Shown piece after piece: positions 11,225-23,465 of a stretch of 64,000 nucleotides of DNA. A program made the position numbers and the translations under genes. The notes beneath the pieces were generated by a model. The model saw nothing but the letters and a program-made list of their open reading frames with translations. It was not told where the DNA came from and searched no databases. Position 1 is the stretch's first letter; each line of letters begins with the position of its first letter. The DNA comes from Monodelphis domestica. Lineage: Eukaryota > Chordata > Mammalia > Didelphimorphia > Didelphidae. The DNA lies in contig NC_077229.1 of the NCBI RefSeq assembly GCF_027887165.1, positions 370,383,501 through 370,447,500 of the forward strand, in the 5' to 3' direction.

Positions 11225-13345
11225 AAACATTTTTAAATCATTATTTATTTTAATAGCTTCTAACATTTTTGATTACTGAATTCTCTTTCTCCTTTCCACC
11301 ATTCCCACACACACTGAAAAGGCAAGAAATGTTGTTAAATTACATATGAAATCATACCAGACAGATTTCTATATTAGCTATATCACAGAAATACAAACAC
11401 AAAGGGAAAATTGTACTTCAATTTTTATGCAATTTGTTAATTATCCATCCAGAAGAGGATGACATTTTTGTATTAAGAATCATTTTGTATTGTCTTGGAT
11501 AATTGTTTTCATCAGCATGCTAAATTTTTCACACCTGACCAACATTATCACATGACTATTATTGTGTATAGTGTCCACCTGGTTCAATTTTCATCCATGT
11601 TAATTGATCTTCCCATATTTTTCTGGAATCATCTCTTATCATTTCTTATAGCACAGAATTATACAGTTAAAACACATGCCACAATATAGTCAACTATTCT
11701 CCAATTTATGGGCATCCCCTCAACTTCAAATTTGCCATCTCAAAAATGACTGTGATAAATATTTTTGTATGTATAGCTTCTTTTCCTTTTAATTGATTCC
11801 CTTTGAGGAACATACCTTGTAGTGTCATTTCTGTGTCAAAGAGTATTCATATTTTTATAGCCCTTTGGGCATAATTCCAAGTTGTTCTGCAGAATATTTG
11901 GATCAGTTCACAACTTCAGCAACAGTTTATTCATGTACATATTTTCCCTCATCACTTCTAGAATTTGACATTTCTGATAGATGTTAGGTATTACCTTAGA
12001 GTTATTTTAATTTTTATTTCTCTAATCACTAGTGATGTTGAATATTTTTTTCATATGACTATAGATTGATTTAGTTTCCTTCTTCTGAAAACTGTCTATT
12101 TATATCCCTTGAATATCTGTGAATTGGAAAGTGGATCTTATTTTTAAAAATTTTAGCCTGTTCCCTACATATTTAAGAGATAGGATGTTTATCAGAGACA
12201 CAATGTAATATTTTTCTTTTTTTTTTTGCTTTCTCCGAGATTATGATTGCTACCAATGCTTTTTTAAAATTTCAGCTGAAACTTAATAGATTCTGATCCC
12301 ACTACTTATTTTAACTCTGTGAATGTGTGCTTTTGTTTTCTGTTTCATGTGTTTCTGCATAAAACAATATATTAATAGGTTCTAGATTATAATCAAGTCT
12401 GATACTGTTCTATGTGAACTCATTCATATGCAGAATTGTGATTAATTTAGATTTCCCTATATACTATTTTTTCTTGTAAATCCTTCTTTCTTTTTAATCC
12501 TGTCTCTCATCAAAAGTCTGTTTTGGTTCTGACCACTGCCTTCCTAAACTTGACTTTTCCTTCCTTGAATATGTCTTTTATATAAAATTTCCCCATTCTA
12601 TTGCATCCAACTTTAAAGATCACCCTTTCATTTTTTAAAATCGTCTCAATATAATTTATTCTGTCAATATAGATTCCTTTTAATCTTAGGAAATACACAT
12701 ATTATCTTTCCTTATAAGAATGTAAAGAGTTTAATCTTACTGAGTCCCTTATCTTTTCTCCTTTATGTTTATTTTTATATGCTTCTCCTTAGTCTTGTAT
12801 TTAACTGTAAATTTTGTCTTTAGCTCTGTCTTTTCATCCAAAATACTTGAACAATCTTTATTTCATGAAATGTTCACTTTTTTGTCTGAAGCATTTTCAC
12901 TTTTTTGTTGGTTAGGCTATTTTTGGTTTTAATTCTAGGTACTTTACCATGGAGAATATAATATCCCAGCTCCTTCATTCCATCAACATAGAAGTCACTA
13001 AATCTATATGTTCCTTACTATAATTCTATTCTCTTTCTGAATGCATTCTTTATTTCTCTTTGACCTAGGACCTCTAGAACTTGGCTATAAAATTCCTGGG
13101 ATTTTTAATTTTTGCATCTCTTTCAGAAAGTGATAAGTAGATATTTTCAATCTTTATTTTAACTTCTGGATCTAAGATATTAGGGCAGTTTTTCTTTATG
13201 TTTTTTTTTGGAAGCCTGATTTTTGACATCTAGAATCTCTTTTACTCATAGCTTAAGGTAGTCCAATAATTGTTAAAATGTCTTTCCTCAAACTATTTTC
13301 CAGGTTAGTTCTTTTGCAAATGATATATTTCATTGAAATTAAAAC
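11225..13345 (-). mobile_element. Old HAL1-like LINE: 3'UTR, ORF2 tail, inter-ORF, ORF1 remnant
   Basis: On the minus strand, 13345 to about 12800 is an ORF1 remnant. It corresponds to the RRM/C-terminal zone, with the 'ctctagaacttggctataaaattcctggg' type block near 13070. About 12700-12260 is the inter-ORF block shared with 370-860. About 12250-11690 is the ORF2 C-terminal region (near 11850-11930 the 'cctttgggcataattccaa' stretch typical of L1). About 11500-11280 is the 3'UTR. The endonuclease and reverse transcriptase are absent. It is strongly diverged, with no intact frame. Confidence 0.65.
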
Positions 13346-14034
13346 TGAAAGAATTCTGAAACAGAGAATTTATGGTTCAGAGCAAGAGATGAAAAAGCTT
13401 AACAAAACAATGAAAATCTGAATAACCAAACTGTAGAGGTAGAACACAAAAAAAGAGAGATGTATCTACAAATATTTGACTAGAAACAAAATCCACCACA
13501 ATGGTAAATACATTTATAACCCTATGTAATCACAGTTCAAAAGACCATTGATATGGTTGTCCCTCATTATTGACAGAGATAAATATCCCAGAGTCATGGG
13601 ATCTGTAAATCGGAGTTCACAAGAATGGGAGCAACCTCTCATTTCAGGTTTTGAGTCTGTTTCAAGTTGTTTTTCTTCTTGAAGTCAGTCTTAGAGCTCT
13701 TCCATTTTCTATCCTCAAGAGAGAGAATAGAAGAAGCTACTTCTAATTCAGGCTGATGGATCAAAAAAACTGGGAAGAACCTAGCATGAGAGGAATGGGC
13801 AGTCTCTAACATGTCCTTCTATATTTGCTATAATTGAGACCTCAGAAAGCTTTCCTTTGGGTTAGATTTAGGACTCTTTCATGGTGCTGACTTACCTCAT
13901 TCTCAATGAAAAAAATTCTTTCACTCTCTATTGTTTGGTATGTAATTTCTTATTTATAAGTAGTCAAGACTTTGATCAGAGTCCTACTTTCCCAAATAAT
14001 CAAATAGTGACCGAAAGTTATATTAAATCTGAAA
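13346..14034. other. No gene or confident repeat
   Basis: Unassigned. A 70-bp stretch at about 13555-13625 weakly resembles the terminus of a Tigger/pogo-type DNA transposon (see rejected items). Confidence 0.4.
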
Positions 14035-14038
14035 GTAA

Positions 14039-14354
14039 TGAAGGAGCCGCAAGCAGGGAGCTGCTTGGTCAGTACAGCACATATCACTATAGAACATCTG
14101 ACCAACAGACCCCTGTCAGGGAACCTAAATATGCCAACGCCCAAAACTTAGAGTCCAGGAGAAACTTGTGGGCCACGTATGGTGGCTAGTGATATGCTGT
14201 CAGGCATTGGGTATAAAAGACTCTGCACTCACAACTGCAGGCTGAATTCTTGTGCCGAGCTTCCCGTGGTGTATACCAGAATAAAGGACCCTCCTGCTTG
14301 ATTGCATTGTCTGGGGGTCTTCCATGGTGGTGGGTGACGAACTGGATCCTAACA
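14039..14354 (+). mobile_element. Solo LTR of an endogenous retrovirus, 316 bp
   Basis: Starts TGAAGG, ends TAACA, flanked by the 4-bp direct repeat GTAA (14035-14038 and 14355-14358). TATAAAA lies at 14212-14218 and AATAAA at 14280-14285, which gives a clear U3-R-U5 order on the plus strand. The U5 ending is of the class I (gammaretrovirus-like) kind, which agrees with the 4-bp duplication. It differs in sequence and length from the LTR at 7098-8039, so two families are represented. No internal region remains. The open frame 13881-14189 crosses its edge and is chance. Confidence 0.88.
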
Positions 14355-14393
14355 GTAATACCCACTAGACATAATATTTAAAGGAATAGATTA

Positions 14394-14601
14394 GGGCAGC
14401 TGGTAACTCAGTGAATTGAGAGCCAGGCCTAGAGACGGGAGGTCCTAGGTTCAAATCTGGCCTCAGACACTTCCTAGCTGTGTGACCCTGGGCAAGTCAC
14501 TTAACCCCCATTGCCTAGCCCTTACTGCTCTTTTGCCTTGAAACCAATATACAGTATTGATTCCAAGAAAGAAGGTAAGGGTTTAAAAAAATAAAATGAA
14601 T
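14394..14601 (+). repeat. Marsupial tRNA-derived SINE, well preserved
   Basis: GGGCAGCTGG start, pol III A box near 14402-14413, and a perfect B box (GGTTCAAATCT) near 14449. Then come the 'cctcagacacttcctagctgtgtgaccctgggcaagtcac' zone and the tail ending GGTAAGGGTTTAAAA. It is flanked by GAATAGAT at 14384-14391 and 14602-14609, an L1-type target duplication. Few mutations relative to other SINEs here make it one of the younger insertions. It sits 40 bp downstream of the solo LTR. The family is of the SINE1/MAR type; the exact name is uncertain. Confidence 0.93.
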
Positions 14602-14609
14602 GAATAGAT

Positions 14610-14990
14610 CAAAATAATTCAAGCATTCTCTCTGGGGAGAACAGAGTAGCCAAATGTCTGCCTATATGATGCCCCTCTCAGAGGGAAATAAAGTCTCCCT
14701 CAGAGAAGAGTCAGGAATGCTAGGCAAAATTATCTATTCTGCCTCCCTTTCATTCACAGAATAAGACCCTCATGCTACATGTGGGGAACAACCCTTGCTA
14801 TAACTATAAAATAAAGCAAGTGACCTCAAACTTGAAATATAAATATTTCAAATATATACAATAAAAAATCCATATGTATCATATTTCAGGAAAAATCTAA
14901 GAAAATTGAGGAGGAAACATTGTATTTAGATGATAAAATTCATAGTAATTGAAAAAGTCATCACCTTAGAGCAATTCCTGGTGTACTTTC
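14610..14990. other. No gene or assignable repeat seen
   Basis: Unassigned sequence; nothing supportable. Confidence 0.5.
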
Positions 14991-15105
14991 TCTCTGTGTT
15001 TCTCTCTATCTCTCTCTCTCCCCCCCTTCTGTTTCTGTCTGTCTATCTCTCTCTGTATATGTCTCTCTCTCATACACACATACATACCACACAAGCATAC
15101 ACATA
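14991..15105. repeat. CT/CA-rich low-complexity tract
   Basis: Imperfect CT and GTCT repeats followed by CA-rich sequence. The open frames over it on both strands are low-complexity artefacts. Confidence 0.85.
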
Positions 15106-15929
15106 CAAATATTATTACAAAATAAAAAAAAATATCAGTATCAAAGGGGAACAAATTCACAAATTGCTGATATAATTCTAATTGATTTTTACAGAATTAC
15201 TTGTTACCTGAGAAATTAATAAAGTCTGGGAAATACTACTATCCTCTTTCAAAAATAAAGTTATTGGTATGTCTAATTAACTCATTCAGAATCACTGGCT
15301 ATTTTCCTATACGAAAGAAAGTGGATCTTAAAAATGTTGCTGATTTTGAATTTCTCTTGAGAAAGCCGTAGCTGAGCAGAATGTGTCACATAAAAACTCA
15401 AGTGATAAAAATAACAAAGAAAAACAAGTCCACACAGAATGAAAAGCCTGAGAGATGACACCTTATTTACATGCTGCAAGGAGCAGACATGACTATTGTC
15501 ACTGAAGTTTCACCTTGTCTAAGGGTAACTGAGAGAAGAAAGAGAATAACTCTGGGCTCGCATGATGAGACAGAATACTCAAAAGTTAGAAAGGAAAGTG
15601 GAGAATGCAAATGACTCAATATTTCTTGATTTTAGCCATTCATATGTTAAGGCTATTCAAGCAATGAATTAATACTATAGGATGTATTCAAGGACTCATG
15701 AATCATTCTTTTACTATATGTCAATAAGTTATATGTAAATATAATTTATTGGTAACTTTAGAATGAAGGAATTTAGGACTGTACTGAACAGAGAAAGAAG
15801 TTGCCTGTTGTTGAGCTTTTTCTCCTTTCCTCCCTCCATATTCCATCATCTTACCATATTCCTTTCCCTAAGCATAAGAATTCCTAACTTAAGGCTTTGG
15901 GTTTCATCCCTTAATACTTTGTTATATGA
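15106..15929. other. No gene or assignable repeat seen
   Basis: AT-rich; only short chance frames such as 15282-15479 on the minus strand. Confidence 0.55.
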
Positions 15930-16075
15930 GAAAAAGTAATATACTGTAACTTGTTATAGAACCTTAGACAAGGCACTTCATATATATGGGATTCAGTTTT
16001 TCCATCCAAAAAATCAAAGAATAGAACTAAATGACTTCTAAAGAATCTCTCATAATGTATCTGTTTCTATGAAAA
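15930..16075 (+). repeat. Possible MIR/CORE-SINE remnant
   Basis: 'accttagacaaggcacttca...ttcagttttt...aaaatcaaag...actaaatgacttctaaagaatct' follows the order of MIR core and tail but is very diverged. Confidence 0.45.
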
Positions 16076-16179
16076 ATTAATTGATGCCAAGCAATTTTTG
16101 CCTGATTGTATATTTTCATATGTCTGTATTGGAGGAATTAATATTTTAATTGTGTATGACACATAGACAGAGGGAAAAC

Positions 16180-16345
16180 AAAGCACCTTAGAGGCATTCC
16201 AAATGTCTCATTTTAAGATTGAGGAAACTAAGGCCAAGAGCAGCAAAAGGAACTGTTCAAAGTCATAGATCCTTGTTAGAGTTAGAGATGAACCTTGAGC
16301 CTGCCTCTCCTAAACACTAGCCAGTCAAATCCTCTTTTTACTATG
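16180..16345 (-). repeat. MIR/CORE-SINE remnant
   Basis: In reverse orientation: 'ctcattttaagattgaggaaactaaggccaag', then 'caaagtcatagatc', 'gagcctgcctctcctaaacac' and 'ctttttactatgctattcc'. This is the usual MIR order. Confidence 0.65.
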
Positions 16346-17532
16346 CTATTCCAAAGTATTAAATCAATCATGAATACCATAACTAGATTATTCATCTAAT
16401 TTACCAAATACCTATTCCAAAATCTTCAAAGACTTTATGAAATGAAAACTTTGGCAGATATTTTAAATGGCAGCTCAACACAAATTATCCTCATTTCTTT
16501 GTGTCAATTTGAAACCCAGGAATATAAAAGTTCATCTTTGAAAAAAATGCATATTTATTAGCCATTGGTTGATTAAGTTGGTCCAATATTTACTTCATTT
16601 ATCTCAGACTGTTAGCAGAATTCAAATATTAATTTTCTATATTCTTATATTTTTAAATTTTTAAACAACTTTCTGTTATAATTTCTATTAACATTCTTAA
16701 AGCCATACCAGTGATCTTTAACAGTTCTTTTAAGAGGAAGAAAAGATAGAGTGGTGAATTTCATGTATACTATTTCTGGATAAAGGAATCTATTTTAATC
16801 AAACCACATATGTAGGATACAAGTTATATCTGTTCAAAAAGTTGGAGAAGGTTATGACATCTTTGATAATTTTGTCTTACATAAATGTATGACTTACAAA
16901 CATATGGCAATGTGATTGTTGATATATTTTTATTTTTAAGGCAATTAATTCAATATGAAGATATTCCAAATGCATTAATTTCTACTCTGATAATTTCATT
17001 TTTATAATGGTATCAGAATATTTAATTTTTGCATAACTGTCAATGACATAGAAATTAATAGCATCACAGGACCAAATATTTTCCTTCTACAAAGGAGTTA
17101 CAGATCTCAAAACTGCTGTATTCACAAGTAACAGAATTGTCATTTATGTATTCAACTCCCTTTCTCTTTATTTTACCATATCTACTCAAATCTACAAATA
17201 GTGCTACAAAATTACTAAATATTGATACTTTCCAAAGCTTCATTTACATAGATGTTTGTGCATCAAATGAGATTAATAGGTTAACTACTTATCACAACAT
17301 GTGGTAAATATTGTAGACCAAAAGAAATAAGAAATAGGTGAAGGTTTAGGAATCAGATGATAAAATTGCCATAGAAGCATGAGAAACTAATAATCAGATT
17401 TAGGAGATCTTAAGCACATTCTTTGCCAAAAACTGAGAAATTAATAGCTAAATTGACTTTCATAAAAGATGGTATCATCCTTCATCCTAAACCAAGAATT
17501 TACTAATATGCTCTAGTCATTTTTATATATGT
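16346..17532. other. No gene or assignable repeat seen
   Basis: AT-rich, no long frame, no family recognised on either strand. Confidence 0.6.
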
Positions 17533-17760
17533 AGGGCCTCAAATTAGGAAGACTCACATTCCTAAATTTAAATCTTACTCAGACACTTAGAATCTATATG
17601 ACCCTCAGAAGTCACTTAATAATCCTGATTACCTCAGTTTCTCATCAGTAAAATAACTTGGAGAAAGAAATGGCAAGTCATTATAGTATCTTTGCCCAGA
17701 AAATCACAAATGTGGTCATAAAGAGTCAGAAAAGAATGAAGTGCCCGAACAAGCACCACA
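17533..17760 (+). repeat. Marsupial tRNA-SINE with RTE-type tail
   Basis: A tRNA-like head (about 17540-17590) leads to the 'cagacacttag...atgaccctcagaagtcactt' core and 'tacctcagtttctcatcagtaaaataa'. It then has the 'agtatctttgcccagaaaatcac...gtcataaagagtcagaaaagaatga' end. That end resembles RTE LINE 3' tails, which would let an RTE enzyme mobilise it. Moderately diverged. Confidence 0.75.
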
Positions 17761-18834
17761 AAAATCCATTCTTATCAACAATGGGTAAACAAAGATAAAA
17801 ATAATTGTTTATGTGTTCTCAAGTTTCATATATTCAGATAAGGAAAAATTATAAATATGTTCTGCCTGGGGATCTATGTATCTTTCTATTCTATATACAG
17901 AGTTGATAGCCAATTCCATTTTGAATCTATCTCACCTTAAAGGGAGGAACTTATCAAAAGGTTAAAATGATAGGAATTCTGGAGAGAAATTATTATTCCC
18001 TCAGATTTTATGAAAGAAAATGAAAGGAAATTTGCTTATGGTCTGACACACACCCTAGATTTATGTTTAAAATGGTGTTTCAAGTGTTAAAGCTATTTAA
18101 CAGATTTTTTAAATGGCTCATTGCAAAGCCAGGTCCCACGGACAAAAATATTACTGGAGAATTCAGTTCAGAAGGGAGAAGAAACTCATTAATGGAATTC
18201 TATTGTACAAAGAAAAACTCTTCTAATATGAGAGGGGGGAGAATAAAATATTTCTAAGTGGATGGAAAGAGAATTCTTCAATTAACTTAGATTTTTAAAA
18301 AATTATGCACAAATGATGGAAGCAAGGTAAAATTTTGGAGGATGACTATAAGGGGAACATCAACTTGACCAATCAAAATAGGGGCAGGTGTGCTAAACTT
18401 CCAAATGAGCTCTGATAGATATTGGCAGATAAGAATATGAGTTATTTTATTGTTATTATTAAGCGTATTGAGAGCAAAAAGAATGATTGGTAGAAGTGAT
18501 AAAAGAGATAAAGCAGAGATAATTAATTCCTCTTTGGGTTGTTTTCTCAGGCAGGGGAAATGGTCTATATACTATTGAAGACAGGATGAAAATGATAATG
18601 GGGATCTGATATATGAGATGAATAAGGAGTTAAAAATGAGTTATGCTTTATGAAATCAAGTCACTTGAACGAGGTGGTCAACATACTTGGGTATTGAAAG
18701 AATTGATAATAATTTCCAAGACATAGATGAAGATCTGAAAAAAGTGATTAAGAGATAGTGGTCAACTGTGAGGAGAACCAGGAGAGAGTAATATCCCACA
18801 TAATGAAAGGGAAAGAATGATTTTTATTTTGTTT
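17761..18834. other. No gene or assignable repeat seen
   Basis: AT-rich and purine-rich. The 64-codon frame at 18063-18257 matches nothing I recognise. Confidence 0.5.
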
Positions 18835-19572
18835 TATTTTTTAACAAAAGATAACATAATTATTGAAAACTTGCCTCTTTAAATTTTTTAACTTTTGAAG
18901 ATTTTAAAAAATTTCCATGTCATCCATTTTACGTTAATAATCTTATAGAACCAAAACCCCAAAACATATATACAAATGAACAAGAGATATATTATGTTTT
19001 CATCTACATTCTTCCTCCAACAGTTCTTTTTCTGGTGGTGGATATTCTTTTTCATAAATTATCAGAAGCAAAGTCATATTTGATTGTTCCACAATATTGC
19101 AGTTACTGGCTCTGTTTATTTCACTGCATCAATTCATATATGTCTATCCAGCTGTATCTGAAATCATACTGTTTATCTTATCAGTCCTTATAGCATAATA
19201 GTATTCCATCACCATTATATAGCACAATTTGTTCAGCCTTTCCCCAACTGATGGACATTCTATTAGTTTTTACTGTTTATTACAAGAAAAAGAGCAGCTA
19301 TAAATATTTTTGTACAAACAGATTCTTTCCCATTTAGAAAAAAAACAAACTATTTTGGATATAGAGCAAGTAGAAGCATTACTGGATCAAAAGGTATGAA
19401 TTCTTTTATAGCCCTTGGGTATAATTCCAAATTGCACTACAGAATACTTAGATTAGTTCATAACTTCACCAGCAATGTGTTACAATGTCCTAATTTTGCC
19501 ACACCCCTTCCAGCATTTACCATTTTTCTTTTCTGTCACATTGTAAATGCTAAACTGGAACTGTTCCCACCC
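18835..19572 (-). mobile_element. Old L1 fragment, 3'UTR and ORF2 C-terminal region
   Basis: On the minus strand, about 19570-19180 is the ORF2 C-terminus; the block at 19195-19270 corresponds to the 'GEW...LWYM...EYY' region. About 19180-18835 is a 3'UTR unlike those of the younger copies at 32.6 and 53.3 kb. It is 5'-truncated and decayed. Confidence 0.75.
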
Positions 19573-20408
19573 CCACCTGCCCCACCCTTCACAAAATAAC
19601 CCAATTAGAAGAGCCCCAAGTTTTTCACTTGGGGAGGATTTTTATCTTTCAGCTACTTTACCAGAACCATATAGGCTATTTCTTAATTAGTTGTGAGGAC
19701 AAAAACTTGGGGAAAATTTTTTTACTCCCTCTCAAGATAGAAAGTAATCCTGCTCTGCCCAATCAGAATTTCATCTCTCAGCCTAAAATCCCCAAGTAAA
19801 CAAAACTAAGAAAAATAAAACTACAATTGATTTTTATTAGAGTGAGTATTAAGCTAAAATTAACAAAGTTTTAGCCTTTTTTAACCACTAAAAATCTTTC
19901 TTTTTTACAAAATCCACTCTCTCTAGGATTAATTTAAGTGAGAATTAAAACCTATAGAAATCAGTTAGTAAGAGTAGTGTTAAAGTAAGGACAACAACAA
20001 CAAAAAAACTGGTCCCCTTTACCCTAAGAGGCTTTCACAGACCAAATAAGGTAAAAAAAATTATAAAAAACTTTTTGACACATGGCCAACTTAAAAAAAG
20101 TGGTCCAGAGGCTGCTTCCAGGAAACACATGGCATAAATACATGCGGCATTTTCACCCTGAGGGGGAAGTCAGCTGTTTCCTGTTGCTACTCCTATTCTT
20201 AGGCTACCACAAAAGCAGTTAATCCTCTTCCACCCTCCAATCAAGGAGTTAATCAAATCAAAGGTGTGACACCCTTAAAGGGACCACACCCTTATCTTTA
20301 ATTTTCACACCATGTCTTTAACCCCCTATCCAGTAGTACCGTCTACTGACTAAAACCAGAAATACAGAATTATAGGCAATTTAACAAATTTTATATATAA
20401 TTTTAAAA
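19573..20408. other. Unassigned, possibly leader or LTR of the adjacent gag fossil
   Basis: Directly upstream of a retroviral gag fossil. Distinctive sequence is present but no clear TG...CA borders, TATA/polyadenylation pair or primer-binding site could be fixed, so no LTR is called. Confidence 0.35.
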
Positions 20409-22076
20409 TGGATTCTACTCTACATAAAAGTTTTCTGGATTTTGAACAATTAGGAACCTTAAAGGTTTCAGAATGCCTTCTATTGCTTATGTTCTTAGGT
20501 AATTTTATTTTTCTATTCCTAAATATTTTGACAAGAAATGCTACCATACAAAAAAATTAAAGCTGAAATGCAGGCAGACACATAAATCCATTTGGACAAT
20601 TTCAAATACTTCTTACATGGTCAAATGATAAATACTGACCCCATCCAAAACATGTCTTATTTTTATAAGCCTGTTCCTGAATTACTAAGAGAGGAAAATC
20701 CTTTCCCTGAAATAGAGATGGAAGACCCTTCTCCTATATCTCAGCTGCAGAGTTACCTCTTGTGCTTTGCAACTCTTGACTAACCTTACTTCCCTTTATC
20801 CTCCTGAAATCCCATCTTCTCCTATTCTTTCTCCAACCCCACAACCAATTCCAGCCCCAAGGAAATCTTATCCTCCTAACAAAACTGTACTTCTCCAAGC
20901 TGACTCACTCTTACCCAGTTCAAATGAATTTCTTTTCCCCTTAAGGGTAGTGCCTGAAAAAGGACACAATGTGGAGTGATGACCCTAAGACACCATATAC
21001 CGTTTATTCCCCAAGACATAAATGAATTGACACAAAATGTACCCACTTTTAAAGAAGATCCCTTTGTGGTAACAAAAAAGATGGCTTACATATTTTTTTC
21101 AGTATAATCCATCTTACAAAGACTTTGAAAATCTACTCTAAGCTTTCCTAATAGAACGTGAGAAAAATAAAATAGTTTCTCAAGTTAATAATGTCTAGGA
21201 GTTTGATGCAACACACTGGCCATTGCAGGATACAGGATAGACTATAACAACTCTGAAGATTATTTACAACTATATCATTGTAGGGAGGCCTGCAATGAAA
21301 GAGTGCTCTGAAAAACACAGATAAATGGACAGAATTTGAAAAACTTAAGCAAAAAGATTATGAGACACCCTCCAGATTTATGGTTAGGCTCATTGAGTTT
21401 GGGAGTTGTTACCTAGATTTTGATTATTCTAAAGAAAGTTCCATAAGACAAATTAGAGACACTTTGTCAATAACTCTTTTAAAGTGATCAGGGATTATTT
21501 TAGAACTTATTGCCTAAGTTGACCTTAGATGGATCTTGATGAATTGAGAAAAAACTATTATTGATCTTTCAAAAGACAACAAAGAAAAAGAGGAAGAGAC
21601 TAATGATTTCATGGAGACAATTAGGAAATAATTGAAGTATTTAAGAAATAGGATTGATAAACAGGAAAAAAGGGAAAGACATTCAACTAATGGCACTTGC
21701 TCCTCTCCAAGAATCTAACTATCCATCCATTACCTGCCACTTCTGTGAGAAGAAGGGCCACAAAATGATGGACTATAGAAATTTATTCAAGGCAATCAGA
21801 AAAAATAGGCAGTGTAATAACTACAGAAATAATAACTATAGAAATGACCAAAATAATGATCATAGAAATCATAACTTTAGGACTGAAATAAATAACTATA
21901 ATAATGATTGTTGGAATCACAATTTTAGGAAAGATAACAATTCTAGGAATAGAAATTGGGAAAAAGATAACCCAAACAAAATAACCCCACCACAGTATAA
22001 CTTAAGTGGAGCTTGTCCAAAAAATACTCAGGGTGCTACTTCCCCTCCACGTGGGGCAGAAGGTGATGCCCCTTAG
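20409..22076 (+). pseudogene. Endogenous retrovirus gag fossil (gammaretrovirus-like), broken
   Basis: A degraded gag-type coding region. In order there is a matrix-like start, a Pro/Ser-rich segment (about 20790-20900) and capsid-like sequence. A nucleocapsid-like part at about 21735-21776 shows a CCHC zinc-knuckle pattern, followed by an Asn/Arg/Tyr-rich basic tail to about 22076. The longest surviving frame is 21654-22076. It is interrupted many times. I see no recognisable pol or env downstream and no flanking LTR pair. The Pro-rich segment and zinc knuckle favour a class I (ERV1) origin, and the amount of decay suggests an old insertion. Confidence 0.6.
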
Positions 22077-23211
22077 AATCTATTGTTTTTGTTGATATTA
22101 ATTAACCCTTTTCAGTTTTGTATCCCCTCAAAATAGTAGCAAAGAGGAAGAAATGGATTTTTGAATACAGAACTTCTGTTACTATAAAATATACACATTT
22201 TTAACATTTTTGTTTTTCTTCCTACATGTGACATACAGTATTTTATTTTTTCTCTGTTTTGTTTTTGCATTTGAAGAACATGTCACCAGTATTGAGAAGA
22301 TTTTCTTTTAGCTATTTTTTATTTTTGCAACAGAATAAGCCAAGATGTCCATTTGTTTAGCATATAAATGCATACACAAAAGCTTTAGACTATGGAAACC
22401 TGCCATTTATTGGTAAATATTATGGGATTGTGATTAATGTTTGTGTCTGATTCTAGGAAATGAGATAAAAAAGTAGCACTGACTTTATCTCTATAGTGCC
22501 ATAGATGCACATATTTAACCTGAATTGTGCCAAAAAAAGCACACAGATAAAAAAAAAAGAAACCAATCCAAGTGGGATTGATGGACTTCTATGCCAATAT
22601 GAAAGGACTTGAATCTAGTGTGAGACTTGAGGTTGGGGAGCTTGACATATGTTAAAATGCAGGACTCCTTAAAACACACTCCTTCAAAAATACTTTCTAT
22701 CAAAGTCCCTAACAATTGGCTGTTCTGGGTCCCCAATCCCTGAGAAATGATGAAAGATCAGACCAGGCAATGAAACTTCCCTTTTACACAAAACCTAGAC
22801 CTTTTCTCTCTCTTATATTATGACAACTTCCTGTAGCCCTGGCTTATAATGAGTAAATACACAATATTACTGCATTTTTCCCTACAGAATTGTGGGACAG
22901 AAATTTACTTTAATTGGACCCTAATACAAGGGCCTGTTATAAATTTATTCTTTTTTTAATCAGAAAAGTTATATACATAGTTTTGATATTTTGATTCTGA
23001 ATTTTAATTTTTCATTCCTCTAAAAGTTTGATTTTCTTCCATTTATTTTTCTTTTAATGTATTTATTTTTTCTTCTGACAATTGACTCATATACCCTCAT
23101 AACTCAACCATGTACTGAGTTGATCTAAGTGTTAGTGAACACCCTCTTCAAGGAGGGATTATATTGCATTTTCATAAACATCCAAGATTTAAAATTTTGT
23201 TTGAGAAAAAT
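22077..23211. other. No gene or confident repeat; possibly further decayed ERV sequence
   Basis: AT-rich sequence downstream of the gag fossil. Nothing diagnostic of pol, env or an LTR was found. Confidence 0.4.
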
Positions 23212-23465
23212 TTCAGAAAAAGAACTTCTTGATTATATGGGTCAAGGGGAATATACTTGGGGATGTATACTCTAAATGATCATTCTAGTGAAAATGTCAA
23301 CAACTTGGAAATAGGTCTTGACCAATCACACATGTGAAATCCAGTGGAATTGCATGTCGGCTAGTGGAAGGGTTGGGGGGGGGAGGGAAAGAATATGATT
23401 CTTGTAACCAAGGAATAATGTTCTGATTTGACTAATTAAGTAAAAATTTTTTTAAAAAATGATTG
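23212..23465 (+). mobile_element. 5'-truncated L1, 3'UTR only
   Basis: It matches the 3'UTR of the L1 copy ending at about 44015. Shared blocks are 'ggggatgtatactctaaatgatca', 'cttggaaataggtcttgacc' and 'aatccagtggaattgcatgtcgg'. A G-run, 'atgattcttgtaacca' and an A-rich end follow. Only about 250 bp of the element was inserted. Confidence 0.88.

Noticed and set aside
13555-13625. Possible Tigger/pogo-type DNA transposon end ('ggttgtccctcattattgacag...')
   Set aside because: The start resembles some Tigger termini, but no opposite end, TA duplication or transposase trace was found within reach; the match is too short to call.
13881-14189. 102-codon plus-strand frame
   Set aside because: Spans the boundary between unique flank and the solo LTR, so it cannot be an ancestral gene.
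19573-20408. Possible 5' LTR of the gag fossil
   Set aside because: No TG...CA borders, promoter/polyadenylation pair or primer-binding site could be placed, and no matching sequence was found downstream.
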